Assembly (NCBI GenBank): GCA_905234475.1
Contig: CAJOHX010000003.1
Location: 21,506-85,505 of the forward strand
DNA: 64,000 nt
Reading direction: 5' to 3'
Source: an uncultured Bacteroidales bacterium
Lineage (GTDB): Bacteria; Bacteroidota; Bacteroidia; Bacteroidales; UBA932
The notes beneath the pieces are model-generated. The model was not told where the DNA came from. It did not search any database and saw nothing but the letters and a program-made list of their open reading frames with translations. Below, piece after piece: positions 40,860 through 49,571 of this stretch. Position numbers and translations under genes: made by a program. Positions within the stretch are counted from its first letter, which is position 1. The number at the start of each line of letters is the position of its first letter.

Positions 40860-42386
40860 ATGAAACGCTTTTTACTTTTGATGGCGGCGGCGCTAGGCCT
40901 GTGGGCTTGCGCCAGCCAGGTGCCCGGCCAGGTCAAGGTGACCGGCGGCACGATCCAGGGCGAGGTCCTGGAGGACATGACGGTGTACAAGGGCATCCCG
41001 TTCGCGGCTCCGCCCGTGGGTGAGTTGCGCTGGAAGGCGCCGCAGCCCGTGGTGGCGTGGGACGGCGTGCTGGAATGCACGAAATTCGCACCCGCCCCGA
41101 TGCAAGGCGGTGGCCAGGGATGCAGCGAGGACTGCCTCTACCTGAATGTCTGGACGCCTGCGAAGAGCCCGCGCGAGAAGCTCCCGGTGATGGTCTGGAT
41201 CTACGGCGGCGGCTTTGCCGGCGGCTCGACCGACCAGTATGACGGGGCGGCGCTGGCCCGCGAGGGCGTGATCCTGGTGAGCGTGGCGTACCGCGTGGGC
41301 AAGCTGGGCTTCCTGACCCTGCCCGCCCTGAACGCGGAGGATCCCCACGGGGTGAGCGGCAACTACGGCATCCTGGACCAGATCGCCGGTCTGCAGTGGG
41401 TGCATGACAACATCGCGAAGTTTGGCGGCGATCCCGCCAAGGTGACCATTTTCGGCGAGTCCGCCGGCGGCATCTCCGTGAGCATGCTGTGCGCTTCGCC
41501 GCTGGCCAAGGGCCTGTTCCGGGGTGCCATTTCCCAGAGTGGCGGCTCCTTCGGCCCGACGAATCCCCGGGATTTCCCGGGTGAGAACATGCTGACGCTC
41601 GCGTACGCCCAGGAGCTGAACGACGCCTGGGCCAAGGCCACGTTCGGAGAGAACTACACGCTGGAGCAGCTGCGCGCTGCGGAGCCGAGGGCCGTCATGG
41701 GCTCCTTCGGCGGCTCCGGCGGCTGGCCGGTGACGGACGGTTACGTGATCCCGGACGACCAGTACAAGATGTACGAGGCAGGGAACTACAACGACGTGGA
41801 CGTGCTGATCGGCTACAATTCCGACGAGGGCATGAGCTTCGGCTTCGCCCGCGGCAATGGCAGCCATGAGGAGTCGACCCGCGCCCGCTACGAGGACTAT
41901 GCCGACAAGCTGCTGGCGGCCTATCCGCTGGAGCCGGACGGCAAGGTGGGCAAGACCGCCCGCGACCTCACGCGCGACGCCGCCTTCGGCTGGCAGACTT
42001 GGGCCTGGGCCCGCCTGCAGGAGAAGACCGGCAAGGGCCGCGTGTGGCTGTACTATTTCGATCAGCATCCGGACTATCCGACGGACTCCCCGCGCTACGG
42101 GCAGGCCTCGCCGCACGGCCAGGATGTCGCCTACGTGTTCGGCAACCCGCAGGAGGTGCAGCCGACCGACAAGCAGCTCTCCGAGTGGATGATGGCCTAC
42201 TGGACCAATTTCGCCAAGACGGGCGACCCGAACGGCGCCGGCCTCGCAGAGTGGCCGCGCTTCCGGAACGACAATCCGCAGTCGATGCTGCTCACCGGTT
42301 CCGGCTGCCATGCCATCCCCGTCCCGTCGGAGAAGGCCATGTGGGTGCTGGACGAGTATTTCGCCTGGCGCCGCAGCATGGAATAA
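40860..42386 (+). CDS. Type B carboxylesterase (lipoprotein)
   Basis: Alpha/beta-hydrolase of the carboxylesterase type B family. Lipoprotein signal MKRFLLLMAAALGLWAC, then the family opening GTIQGEVLEDMTVYKGIPFAAPPVGELRW, the EDCLYLNVW block, the oxyanion motif GGGFAGGS and the nucleophile motif FGESAGG (about residue 200). The catalytic His is probably in QASPHGQDVAYVF (about 420). 508 aa, complete. It starts 3 nt after the CE1-like esterase. Substrate unknown; the context suggests an aromatic or acetyl ester on hemicellulose. Confidence 0.88.
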   Translation: MKRFLLLMAAALGLWACASQVPGQVKVTGGTIQGEVLEDMTVYKGIPFAAPPVGELRWKAPQPVVAWDGVLECTKFAPAPMQGGGQGCSEDCLYLNVWTPAKSPREKLPVMVWIYGGGFAGGSTDQYDGAALAREGVILVSVAYRVGKLGFLTLPALNAEDPHGVSGNYGILDQIAGLQWVHDNIAKFGGDPAKVTIFGESAGGISVSMLCASPLAKGLFRGAISQSGGSFGPTNPRDFPGENMLTLAYAQELNDAWAKATFGENYTLEQLRAAEPRAVMGSFGGSGGWPVTDGYVIPDDQYKMYEAGNYNDVDVLIGYNSDEGMSFGFARGNGSHEESTRARYEDYADKLLAAYPLEPDGKVGKTARDLTRDAAFGWQTWAWARLQEKTGKGRVWLYYFDQHPDYPTDSPRYGQASPHGQDVAYVFGNPQEVQPTDKQLSEWMMAYWTNFAKTGDPNGAGLAEWPRFRNDNPQSMLLTGSGCHAIPVPSEKAMWVLDEYFAWRRSME

Positions 42387-42401
42387 TGTAACACACAGAA
42401 T

Positions 42402-45011
42402 ATGAGAAAACTGCTTTCCGCCTGCCTGGCCATGACGGCAGGCCTTGCGCTCAGCGCGCAGAACCCGGTTATCCGCACGTCATATACCCCGGATCCGGCG
42501 CCTTATGCCCACGGGGACAAACTCTACCTGGCCGTGGACCATGACGAGGACGATGCCACCTATTTCAAGATGAAGGACTGGCAGCTGTACAGTACGGAGG
42601 ATATGGTCAACTGGACCTATCTGGGCACCCCGGTCTCGACGGCCACCTTCCCCTGGGCTTTCCAGGGGGACCGCGCCTGGGCGTCCCAGCTGGTCGAGCG
42701 GGGCGGAAAGTGGTACTGGTATGTCTGCCTGACGGAGGCGGCCACGCGCGCTGACGCGCTGGCCGTCGCCGTGGCGGACGACCCCCTGGGACCCTACCGG
42801 GACGCCATCGGCGGGCCGCTGGCCACGGGCTTTTCCTTCATCGATCCGACCGTTTTCATCGACGATGACGGCACGCCCTGGCTCTTCTGGGGCAACAAGG
42901 GCTGCTGGTACGGCCGTCTGGGGGACGACATGGTCTCCTTCCCGGACGGGTGGAAGGAAGTCCCCGGCTGGGGCGATCCGGCCTGTTTCGGGCCGGAATC
43001 CATGAAGCCGGACTGGTCGGACGGCGGCCGGCAGAAGATGATGGTCGGCTACGAGGAGGGCCCCTGGCTCTACAAGCGCGACGGTATCTACTACCTGTCC
43101 TATCCGGCGGGCGGCGTGCCCGAGCACATGGCGTATTCGACCGCGACGTCCATCCACGGGCCCTGGCAGTACCGGGGACGCATCATGGACGAGGCGGAGA
43201 ACAGCTTTACCATCCATGGCGGCAACGTCGACTTCCGCGGACACCATTACATGTTCTATCATAATGGCGCCCTGCCCAACGGCGGCGGCTTCCACCGCAG
43301 CGCCTGCGTGGAGGAATTCACCTTCGGTGCTGATATGTCCATTCCCTTCATGCCGTTCACGAAGGAGGGCGTGGAGCCCCTCCAGACGCTGAATCCCTAC
43401 GTGATGACGGAGGCGGAGACGATGGCGTCCAGCTACGGCCTGAAGACCGACCGCGAGGACGGCAGGCGCCACTGGGTGACGTCTGTCCACAACGGCGACT
43501 GGCTCTGCGTGCGCAATGTTGATTTCGGCGCGCAGCCGGCCGTGCTCGTTTCGCTGGAGATGCTTAATTTCCAGCGTCCCGGCACCGTGGATTTCTTCCT
43601 CGACGAGCTGGGCGGGCAGGCCGTCGCCTCCGTGCCGGTAAATGGGGAAAACATGCTGGTGAAGGCACCCGTGAGTGAGCGCGCCGTTGGGGTGCACGAC
43701 CTGTACCTGCTCTTCCGGGGCGGGGACGGGGAGCTGTTCGACCTGGACTGGTGGGTGTTCAACAACCACCTGAACATGCCGCTCATCCAGACCAAGTACA
43801 CGGCGGATCCGGCGCCCATGGTCTATGACGGCACGGTCTATCTGTACACCACCCACGACGAGGACGGGGCCGACGGTTTCGAGATGTTCGACTGGCTGCT
43901 CTACACCAGCACGGACATGGTCAACTGGACAGACCACGGCGCCGTGGCGTCGCTGGACGATTTCGCCTGGTACGAAGGCAAGAACGGCGCCTGGGCCGAG
44001 TGCGTGGTGGAGCGCGGCGGCAAGTTCTACATGTACTGCCCGATCCATGGCCACGGCATCGGTGTGCTGGTGGCCGATTCGCCTTTCGGGCCCTTCAAGG
44101 ACCCGCTGGGCGAGCCGCTGGTCTGGCAGAAAGAACACTGGGAAGACATTGATCCTTCGGTGTTTATCGACGACGACGGGCAGGCTTACATGTACTGGGG
44201 CAATCCGAATGTCTATTGGGTCAAGCTGAATGAGGACATGATTTCCACGTCCGGGCCCATCCACAAGCTCGATTACAAGATTGAGCACTACCAGGAAGGT
44301 CCCTGGTTCTACAAGCACGACGGGCGCTACTACCTGGCCTTCGCCTCGACCTGCTGCCCGGAGGGCATCGGCTACGCGATGGCGGACAGCCCGGAGGGAC
44401 CTTGGCGTTCCATGGGACACATCATGGACCGCACCTGGCGCACCCGGGGAAACCATCCCGGCATCATCGACTACAAGGGGCAGTCCTACATCTTCGGCCT
44501 GAACTACGACCTAATGCATCTGGAGACCTTCAAGCACCACGAGCAGCGCAGCGTGTCTGCCGCCCCGATGTACTACGAGGCGGACGGATCCATCCGCAAG
44601 GTCCCGTACTGGCTGGACAACGTGCTGGAGCAGATCGAGCCGTTCAACCCGTTCCGGCAGGTCCCTGCGGCGACGATGGCCTGGGGCTATGGCCTCAAGA
44701 CGCGTCCCGACCCGGCACAGGGCGTCGTGCTGAACAACATCGACGCAGGGGAGACCCTGCTCCTGAGGGGTGTGGACTTCGGCGCGAAAGGCGCCAAATC
44801 GCTGACGGCGAACGTACTCGCCCCCGAGGGCGGCTGCATCGAGGTGCGCCTGGACGCGCCCGACGGGCCGCTGGCTGGCACGCTCAAGCTGAAGGCCGGC
44901 AGCGGCTGGAAGCAGCAGAATTGCCGCCTGGCCGGCGCCAAGGGGGTGCACGACCTGTATTTCGTCTTCACGGAAGGCGGCTTCGAATGGTCCTGGTGGA
45001 AAATGAAATAA
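42402..45011 (+). CDS. Tandem GH43-CBM6-GH43-CBM6 enzyme
   Basis: Exported protein made of two related halves. Signal peptide MRKLLSACLAMTAGLALSAQ. Each half has a GH43 propeller starting TSYTPDPAPYAHGDKLYLAVDHDED (about residue 26) or TKYTADPAPMVYDGTVYLYTTHDED (about 464), with the FIDPTVFIDDDG/DIDPSVFIDDDG aspartate block and EGPWLY/EGPWFY glutamate block. A CBM6-like domain follows each propeller (about 330-455 and 750-869; MASSYGLKTDRE and MAWGYGLKTRPD). Probably an arabinofuranosidase/xylosidase on arabinoxylan. 869 aa. It arose by internal duplication. Confidence 0.88.
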   Translation: MRKLLSACLAMTAGLALSAQNPVIRTSYTPDPAPYAHGDKLYLAVDHDEDDATYFKMKDWQLYSTEDMVNWTYLGTPVSTATFPWAFQGDRAWASQLVERGGKWYWYVCLTEAATRADALAVAVADDPLGPYRDAIGGPLATGFSFIDPTVFIDDDGTPWLFWGNKGCWYGRLGDDMVSFPDGWKEVPGWGDPACFGPESMKPDWSDGGRQKMMVGYEEGPWLYKRDGIYYLSYPAGGVPEHMAYSTATSIHGPWQYRGRIMDEAENSFTIHGGNVDFRGHHYMFYHNGALPNGGGFHRSACVEEFTFGADMSIPFMPFTKEGVEPLQTLNPYVMTEAETMASSYGLKTDREDGRRHWVTSVHNGDWLCVRNVDFGAQPAVLVSLEMLNFQRPGTVDFFLDELGGQAVASVPVNGENMLVKAPVSERAVGVHDLYLLFRGGDGELFDLDWWVFNNHLNMPLIQTKYTADPAPMVYDGTVYLYTTHDEDGADGFEMFDWLLYTSTDMVNWTDHGAVASLDDFAWYEGKNGAWAECVVERGGKFYMYCPIHGHGIGVLVADSPFGPFKDPLGEPLVWQKEHWEDIDPSVFIDDDGQAYMYWGNPNVYWVKLNEDMISTSGPIHKLDYKIEHYQEGPWFYKHDGRYYLAFASTCCPEGIGYAMADSPEGPWRSMGHIMDRTWRTRGNHPGIIDYKGQSYIFGLNYDLMHLETFKHHEQRSVSAAPMYYEADGSIRKVPYWLDNVLEQIEPFNPFRQVPAATMAWGYGLKTRPDPAQGVVLNNIDAGETLLLRGVDFGAKGAKSLTANVLAPEGGCIEVRLDAPDGPLAGTLKLKAGSGWKQQNCRLAGAKGVHDLYFVFTEGGFEWSWWKMK

Positions 45012-45024
45012 CAAGACAAGCGAT

Positions 45025-46587
45025 ATGCGATTTATCCATGCTTTGCTGACGGCCGCTGTGGCCGCGTGCCTTGCCGCCGGCTGTGCGCGGCCCGTGACGC
45101 ACTGCGTCAATCCGCTGACTTACACCGATATCCCCGACAACGACGTGATCCGGGTGGGGGAGGACTACTACATGGTCAGCACGACGATGTATTTCTGCCC
45201 CGGGGCCCCCATCATGCAGTCCCGGGATCTCGTGCACTGGCGCATCGTGGACTATGTCTACGACTGCCTGGAGGATGACGATGTCTACAATCTGCGGAAC
45301 GGGCGCAACGCCTACGGCAAGGGCCAGTGGGCAACGTCGCTTCGCTACGAGAACGGCCGCTTCTGGGCGTTGTTCATCGCCAACGACCAGGGCAAGACCT
45401 ATGTCTATTCCACGCCGAAGATCAGCGAAAAGTGGACGCGCCAGGTCATCGACCGGCCCTTCCACGACGCATCTCTGCTCTTCGAGGACGGTCGCGTGTA
45501 CGTGGTCTGGGGCAATGGCGAAATCCATATCACGGAGCTGGAGCCGGACCTGTCCGCCGTCAAGGCGGGCGGGGTGGACCAGGTGCTGTTTACCTGTCCC
45601 AGAGAGGGTTACATGCTCCGCGCAGAGGGTGCGCACATCTATCATATCGGCGACTGGTACTATGTCCTCGTGATCGACTGGCCCTCCGGCGGCGTGCGTA
45701 CGGAGACCTGCTGGCGCAGCAGCACGCTGCTGGGCGAGTATGAGCCGAAGATCATCCTGCAGGGCAAGTTTGACGGCCGGCAGGACGGCGTGGCGCAGGG
45801 CGCCATCATCCAGACCCGGCGCGGCGACTGGTACGCCATGATGTTCCAGGACCACGGGGCCGTGGGCCGCATCCCGACCCTGCAGCCCGTGACCTGGGTG
45901 GACGGCTGGCCGATCCTTGGCGACAACGGCGTGCCTGTCAAGGAGTTCGATGTCAACCTGGCCCCGGACGGGGAGGATTACGTGTGGGCATCCGACGAAT
46001 TCAACTCGGAGAAGCTGGCCCTGGTCTGGCAGTGGAACCACAAACCGCTGGACGGCTACTGGTCGCTGTCGGCGCGCCCGGGCTGGCTGTGCCTGACCAC
46101 CGGGCAGCTCGCCACCAGCCCGGCCGATGCGCGGAATACGCTGACGCAAAGGACCTTCGGTCCGAAATGCACGAGTACGGTGCTGCTTGACGGGTCCGGT
46201 CTGAAACCCGGTGATTTCGCGGGCCTGAGCGCTTTCCAGAGCAACCGCGCGGACATCGGCCTGCGCCGTACAAGCGCAGGACTGGAGTTGTATGCCCTGC
46301 AGGAGGTGTCTGAGCGCCACGGGCGGGAGACCGTCCGCGTGCAGCGGGAGCTGCTGTGCGAGCGTGCCGAAGAGCGGCAGGTGCAGCTGCGTATCCGGTA
46401 TGATTTCGACGTGGACAAGGCTTGGCTGGCCTACAGCTGGGACGGCGAAGTCTGGACCGAGCTCGAGGAGCCGCTGCAGATGCGCTACACGCTGGATTAT
46501 TTCACCGGCTATCGCAGTGCGCTGTACTGTTACTCCACCCGCGAGACGGGCGGCCACGCCGACTTCGACTGGTTCCGGCAGGAATAA
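45025..46587 (+). CDS. GH43 family xylosidase/arabinofuranosidase (lipoprotein)
   Basis: Lipoprotein signal (MRFIHALLTAAVAACLAAGC) followed by a GH43 propeller of the subfamily with NPLTYTDIPDNDVIRVGEDYY at its start, WATSLRYENGRFW, FHDASLLFEDGRVYVVWG and AEGAHIYHIGDWYY with the catalytic Glu. A C-terminal concanavalin-like domain typical of GH43 beta-xylosidases (WQWNHKPLDGYWSLSARPGWL onward, from about residue 335) closes the protein. 520 aa. It is the last glycosidase of the co-directional run, 13 nt after the double GH43 gene. Confidence 0.9.
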   Translation: MRFIHALLTAAVAACLAAGCARPVTHCVNPLTYTDIPDNDVIRVGEDYYMVSTTMYFCPGAPIMQSRDLVHWRIVDYVYDCLEDDDVYNLRNGRNAYGKGQWATSLRYENGRFWALFIANDQGKTYVYSTPKISEKWTRQVIDRPFHDASLLFEDGRVYVVWGNGEIHITELEPDLSAVKAGGVDQVLFTCPREGYMLRAEGAHIYHIGDWYYVLVIDWPSGGVRTETCWRSSTLLGEYEPKIILQGKFDGRQDGVAQGAIIQTRRGDWYAMMFQDHGAVGRIPTLQPVTWVDGWPILGDNGVPVKEFDVNLAPDGEDYVWASDEFNSEKLALVWQWNHKPLDGYWSLSARPGWLCLTTGQLATSPADARNTLTQRTFGPKCTSTVLLDGSGLKPGDFAGLSAFQSNRADIGLRRTSAGLELYALQEVSERHGRETVRVQRELLCERAEERQVQLRIRYDFDVDKAWLAYSWDGEVWTELEEPLQMRYTLDYFTGYRSALYCYSTRETGGHADFDWFRQE

Positions 46588-46612
46588 CTTTCAAATTATT
46601 TTTATTAACTTA

Positions 46613-46633
46613 GGCGGCGTGAAACACGCCGCC
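46613..46633. terminator. Perfect hairpin overlapping the start of the NlpC/P60-like gene
   Basis: GGCGGCGTG / CACGCCGCC with loop AAA. The right side is followed by a U-rich but not pure U tract, and the minus strand has an A/T-rich tail. It may end the glycosidase operon, or mask the GTG start codon at 46619-46621, which lies in the left arm. Confidence 0.6.
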
Positions 46634-47230
46634 TTCTTATTGTTCCTGTTCATCCTGGCCGGATGCGGCCGCAGCGTGCCTGCCCGGCATTTCCCGACAG
46701 AGTCCATGCGTACGGGGGACCTTGTGTTCCGCTGCGGGCGTGGCGTGCTCAGCCGGGCGGTGGTCATGGCCGAGCAGATGGACGGGCGCTACAGCCACGT
46801 GGGCGTGCTCATCCGCGACGGGGACGGCGTGTGGAAGGTGGCCCATTCGGTGCCCGCCGAGCGGGAGTTTAGCGGCGATTTCGACCGGGTCAAATTCGAG
46901 CCGCTGGAGGCGTTCCTTTCCCCGAAAATGGCCGCGCGCGGCTGTCTGGTGCATGTCGGCTCCCTGACGGATCCGGTGCGCCTGCAGGCCCTGTGCGACG
47001 AGGCCCGGCAGGCTTTCCGCGACAGCGTCCGCTTCGACCACGACTACGACCTGGCGGACAGCTCGAAGGTCTACTGCACCGAGTTCATCTGGCTGCTGTT
47101 CAAGCACTACGGCCTGGACCTGTCGGAAGGCCGGCGGCGCTATGTCAACCTGATGAACATCCGGGGGGATATCCTGCTCCCCGAACATATCCTGCAATAC
47201 AAAGACAATACTGTTTATTATCAATTCTAA
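46619..47230 (+). CDS. YiiX/YebB-like NlpC/P60-type cysteine hydrolase (lipoprotein)
   Basis: Circularly permuted papain-fold protein of the YiiX/YebB-like group. Signal VKHAAFLLFLFILAGC with a lipidated cysteine. The core has TGDLVFRCG (about residue 31), the histidine in RYSHVGVLI and the catalytic cysteine in SKVYCTEFIWLL (about 154), followed by the C-terminal LLPEHILQYKD. 203 aa. I chose the GTG start because it gives the only complete lipoprotein signal; it lies inside a perfect hairpin. Substrate unknown, possibly peptide or lipid amide bonds in the envelope. Confidence 0.75.
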   Translation: MKHAAFLLFLFILAGCGRSVPARHFPTESMRTGDLVFRCGRGVLSRAVVMAEQMDGRYSHVGVLIRDGDGVWKVAHSVPAEREFSGDFDRVKFEPLEAFLSPKMAARGCLVHVGSLTDPVRLQALCDEARQAFRDSVRFDHDYDLADSSKVYCTEFIWLLFKHYGLDLSEGRRRYVNLMNIRGDILLPEHILQYKDNTVYYQF

Positions 47231-47242
47231 ATCCAAATTATT

Positions 47243-47638
47243 ATGAAAAGAATCCTTACTGTTCTGGCTCTCGCAGCCGCGCTCGTGTGCTTCTCCGCCT
47301 GCAAGGGCGGCAACAAGGTGACCAAGCTGTCCGGTCCCGAGGAAGTGGCCAAGGTGGCCCTTGAGGCCATGAAGAAGGGCGATGTCAAGGCGTTCGTCGA
47401 CACCTTCAACCTCTCCGACGACGACAAGGCGATGCTCACCTCCCTGATTGACGAGAAGCTCAAGGAGAAGATCGACGAGAAGGGCGGCATCAAGTCCTAC
47501 GAGATCGGAGAGAGCTCCATCGACGGCGACAGCGCCACGGTCAAGGCCAAGGTGTACTACAAGGACGGCTCCGACGAAGACGAAGACTTCCACTTCACCA
47601 AGGTCGACGGCAAGTGGCTCCAGGAGATGAGCAAATAG
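47243..47638 (+). CDS. DUF4878-type lipoprotein
   Basis: Small lipoprotein (MKRILTVLALAAALVCFSAC) with a single NTF2/lumazine-binding-like domain: GPEEVAKVALEAMKKGDVKAFVDTF, a middle KEKIDEKGGIKSYEIGE and the terminal strands ATVKAKVYYKDGS and DGKWLQEMSK. This matches the DUF4878 pattern. 131 aa. Function unknown. It starts 12 nt after the NlpC/P60-like gene and is followed by a strong terminator, so it closes the transcription unit. Confidence 0.82.
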   Translation: MKRILTVLALAAALVCFSACKGGNKVTKLSGPEEVAKVALEAMKKGDVKAFVDTFNLSDDDKAMLTSLIDEKLKEKIDEKGGIKSYEIGESSIDGDSATVKAKVYYKDGSDEDEDFHFTKVDGKWLQEMSK

Positions 47639-47663
47639 CCCATCCTGAGTTTGCTGAAGAATC

Positions 47664-47702
47664 TCCGCCATCGTCCCCAGTCCGGACGATGGCGGATTTT
47701 TT
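47664..47702 (+). terminator. Strong intrinsic terminator before the arabinose operon
   Basis: Perfect 13-bp stem TCCGCCATCGTCC / GGACGATGGCGGA (47664-47676 and 47684-47696) with a 7-nt loop and six Ts. It separates the glycosidase unit from the galM-ara unit. Confidence 0.93.
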
Positions 47703-47725
47703 AAAGGAAAAAGTGGATTTATTGC

Positions 47726-47768
47726 GTATGCGTATGCGCGAGAATGGCTATATTTGTATGCTTATGCG
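47726..47768 (+). promoter_or_regulatory. Promoter and candidate operator of the galM-ara operon
   Basis: A TATATTTG box (47749-47756) lies 36 nt before the galM ATG. Two copies of a 13-nt sequence, GTATGCGTATGCG (47726-47738) and GTATGCTTATGCG (47756-47768), are exactly 30 bp apart and bracket the box. The spacing and placement suit binding of a repressor to one face of the helix. In Bacteroides the arabinose operon is repressed by AraR; no araR gene is in this window, so the assignment is inference. A second box-like TATCTTTA ends 6 nt before the ATG. Confidence 0.5.
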
Positions 47769-47792
47769 GAAAAAAAGTTATCTTTACGCAAT

Positions 47793-48878
47793 ATGAAAAC
47801 CACACGTATTCTTCTGCTGGCGCTCTGCGCCGTTGCGGCGCTCTCCTGCGCAAAGGAGCAAGGCGACCGCTTCTACACACTAAAGAACAAATCCGGGATG
47901 GAAGTGACTATCACCAACTTCGGCGCCCGTATCGTGTCCATCGTCCTGCCGGACAAGGACGGGGTAAAGCGCGACGTGGTGCTGGGTTTCGACAAGGTCG
48001 AGGACTACTATCCCGAGAACAACCAGACCGACTTCGGCGCCTCCATCGGCCGCTATGCCAACCGCATTGCCCAGGGCAAGTTCACCCTTGACGGGGTGGA
48101 ATATGACCTGCCGAAGAACAATTTCGGGCACTGCCTGCACGGCGGACCCACCGGCTGGCAGTACAAGTCCTACAAGGTCATGGAGGCCGACGCGAAGCAT
48201 ATTCGCCTGCGCGTCGATTCCCCGGACGGGGACAACAATTTCCCGGGCGCCGTCACGGCTTTCGTGACCTACACGCTCACGGATGAGGGTGCGATTGATA
48301 TCGCCTACGAGGCCACCAGCACCGCCCCGACCATCATCAACATGACCAACCACTCCTATTTCAACCTCTCCGGCGATCCCGCGAACCACAGCATCTGCGA
48401 CGACGAGCTGTATGTCAACGCCTCTGCCTTCACCCCCGTGGACGCGACCTACATGACCACCGGCGAGATCCTGCCCGTCGCAGGGACCCCGATGGACTTC
48501 ACCACCCTCCACAAGGTGGGGGACCACATCACCGAGTTTGACTTCGAGCAGCTCAAGAACGGCAACGGCTACGACCACAACTGGGTCCTCGACACCAAGG
48601 GCGACATCGCCCAGGTGGCGGCTGAGCTGTATTGCCCGCTGACCGGCATCGACCTCAAGGTCTATACCGACGAGCCGGGCATCCAGGTTTATTCCGGCAA
48701 CTTCCTGGATGGCACCGTGACCGGCAAGGGCGGGGTGGTGTACCAGCAGCGCCGCGCAATCTGCCTGGAGACCCAGCACTATCCCGACAGCCCCAACAAG
48801 CCGCAATGGCCGTCCGTGGTGCTCCGCCCCGGCGAGACCTACCACAGCCATTGCATCTTCGCCTTCAGCGTCAAATAA
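47793..48878 (+). CDS. galM: Aldose 1-epimerase (GalM), lipoprotein
   Basis: Mutarotase that speeds up the alpha/beta interconversion of sugars released outside the cytoplasm. Lipoprotein signal MKTTRILLLALCAVAALSC. Family motifs: TNFGARIVSIVLPDKDG, FGASIGRYANRIAQGKF, HCLHGGPTGWQ, TNHSYFNLSGD (catalytic His) and the C-terminal AICLETQHYPDSPN with the catalytic Glu. 361 aa, complete. I chose the ATG at 47793 because the longer frame only adds 13 residues before a good signal. First gene of the arabinose unit. Confidence 0.95.
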   Translation: MKTTRILLLALCAVAALSCAKEQGDRFYTLKNKSGMEVTITNFGARIVSIVLPDKDGVKRDVVLGFDKVEDYYPENNQTDFGASIGRYANRIAQGKFTLDGVEYDLPKNNFGHCLHGGPTGWQYKSYKVMEADAKHIRLRVDSPDGDNNFPGAVTAFVTYTLTDEGAIDIAYEATSTAPTIINMTNHSYFNLSGDPANHSICDDELYVNASAFTPVDATYMTTGEILPVAGTPMDFTTLHKVGDHITEFDFEQLKNGNGYDHNWVLDTKGDIAQVAAELYCPLTGIDLKVYTDEPGIQVYSGNFLDGTVTGKGGVVYQQRRAICLETQHYPDSPNKPQWPSVVLRPGETYHSHCIFAFSVK

Positions 48879-48899
48879 TCAACAAAATACGTGTCAACT

Positions 48900-49571
48900 A
48901 TGCTTAAATTCCTGCCTCTTCAGGCTGCTGACCTGAACCGCATTTCCCTCGCGTCCTGGGACTGGATCGTCATTGGAATCTTCTTCCTGGCGATGGTCTG
49001 GATCTGCTGGGACGTCTCCCGCAAGAAGAAAGAGACTTCGGGAGATTACTTCCTGAGCGGCCGTACGGCCACATGGATCGCGATCGGCGCCTCCATCTTC
49101 GCCTCCAACATCGGCTCCGAGCACCTCATCGGCCTGGCCGGCACGGGTGCTTCCGCCGGCATGGCCCAGGCCCACTGGGAGATCCAGGGCTGGATGATCC
49201 TCATCCTCGGCTGGGTCTTCGTTCCGTTCTATGAGCGGAGTATGGTCTACCTACAACAAGGAGAGCCGCGGCATCCTGACCTGGCTGTCCCTCGCCAGCT
49301 ACGTCCTCACCAAGGTGTCCGTGACCGTCCTCGCCGGCGGCCTCGCCCTCAACACCCTGCTGGGCATCAACTTCTGGGTGGCTGCCCTGGCCCTCGTGAT
49401 CATCACCGCCATTTACACCGTCATCGGCGGCATGGAATCCGTGCTCAAGACCTCGGTCCTGCAGACGCCGATCCTGCTGCTCGGCTCGCTGGTCATCCTC
49501 TGGCTCGGCCTGCGCGAGCTCGGCGGCTGGAACGCCATGATGGACATTTGCAACGCCCAGCCCGTCAATGA
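48900..49571 (+). pseudogene. Sodium/solute symporter, N-terminal fragment (frameshifted)
   Basis: N-terminal part of an SSS-family transporter, probably the arabinose importer. The homologous part covers the first three or so membrane segments: WDWIVIGIFFLAMVWICWDVSRKKKETSGDYFLSGR and GASIFASNIGSEHLIGLAGTG, then WGWVFVPFYERSMVY-like sequence to about 49250. Family members continue with VYTMPEFLERRY, but here the sequence goes straight from GTCTAC to CTACAACAAG, about 26 nt short, and the frame is lost. The remaining codons to 49571 are not transporter-like. Either a true loss-of-function deletion or a sequencing/assembly error. Confidence 0.85.

Noticed and set aside
43370..43400. A fourth copy of the palindromic core (TTCACGAAGG) in the double GH43 gene
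   Set aside because: It lacks the CCCNN/NNGGG stem and any outer inverted arms; the residues fit the normal GH43 sequence.
47722..47769. A short CRISPR-like repeat before galM
   Set aside because: Only two 13-nt copies, no spacer series and no cas genes; operator sites explain it better.
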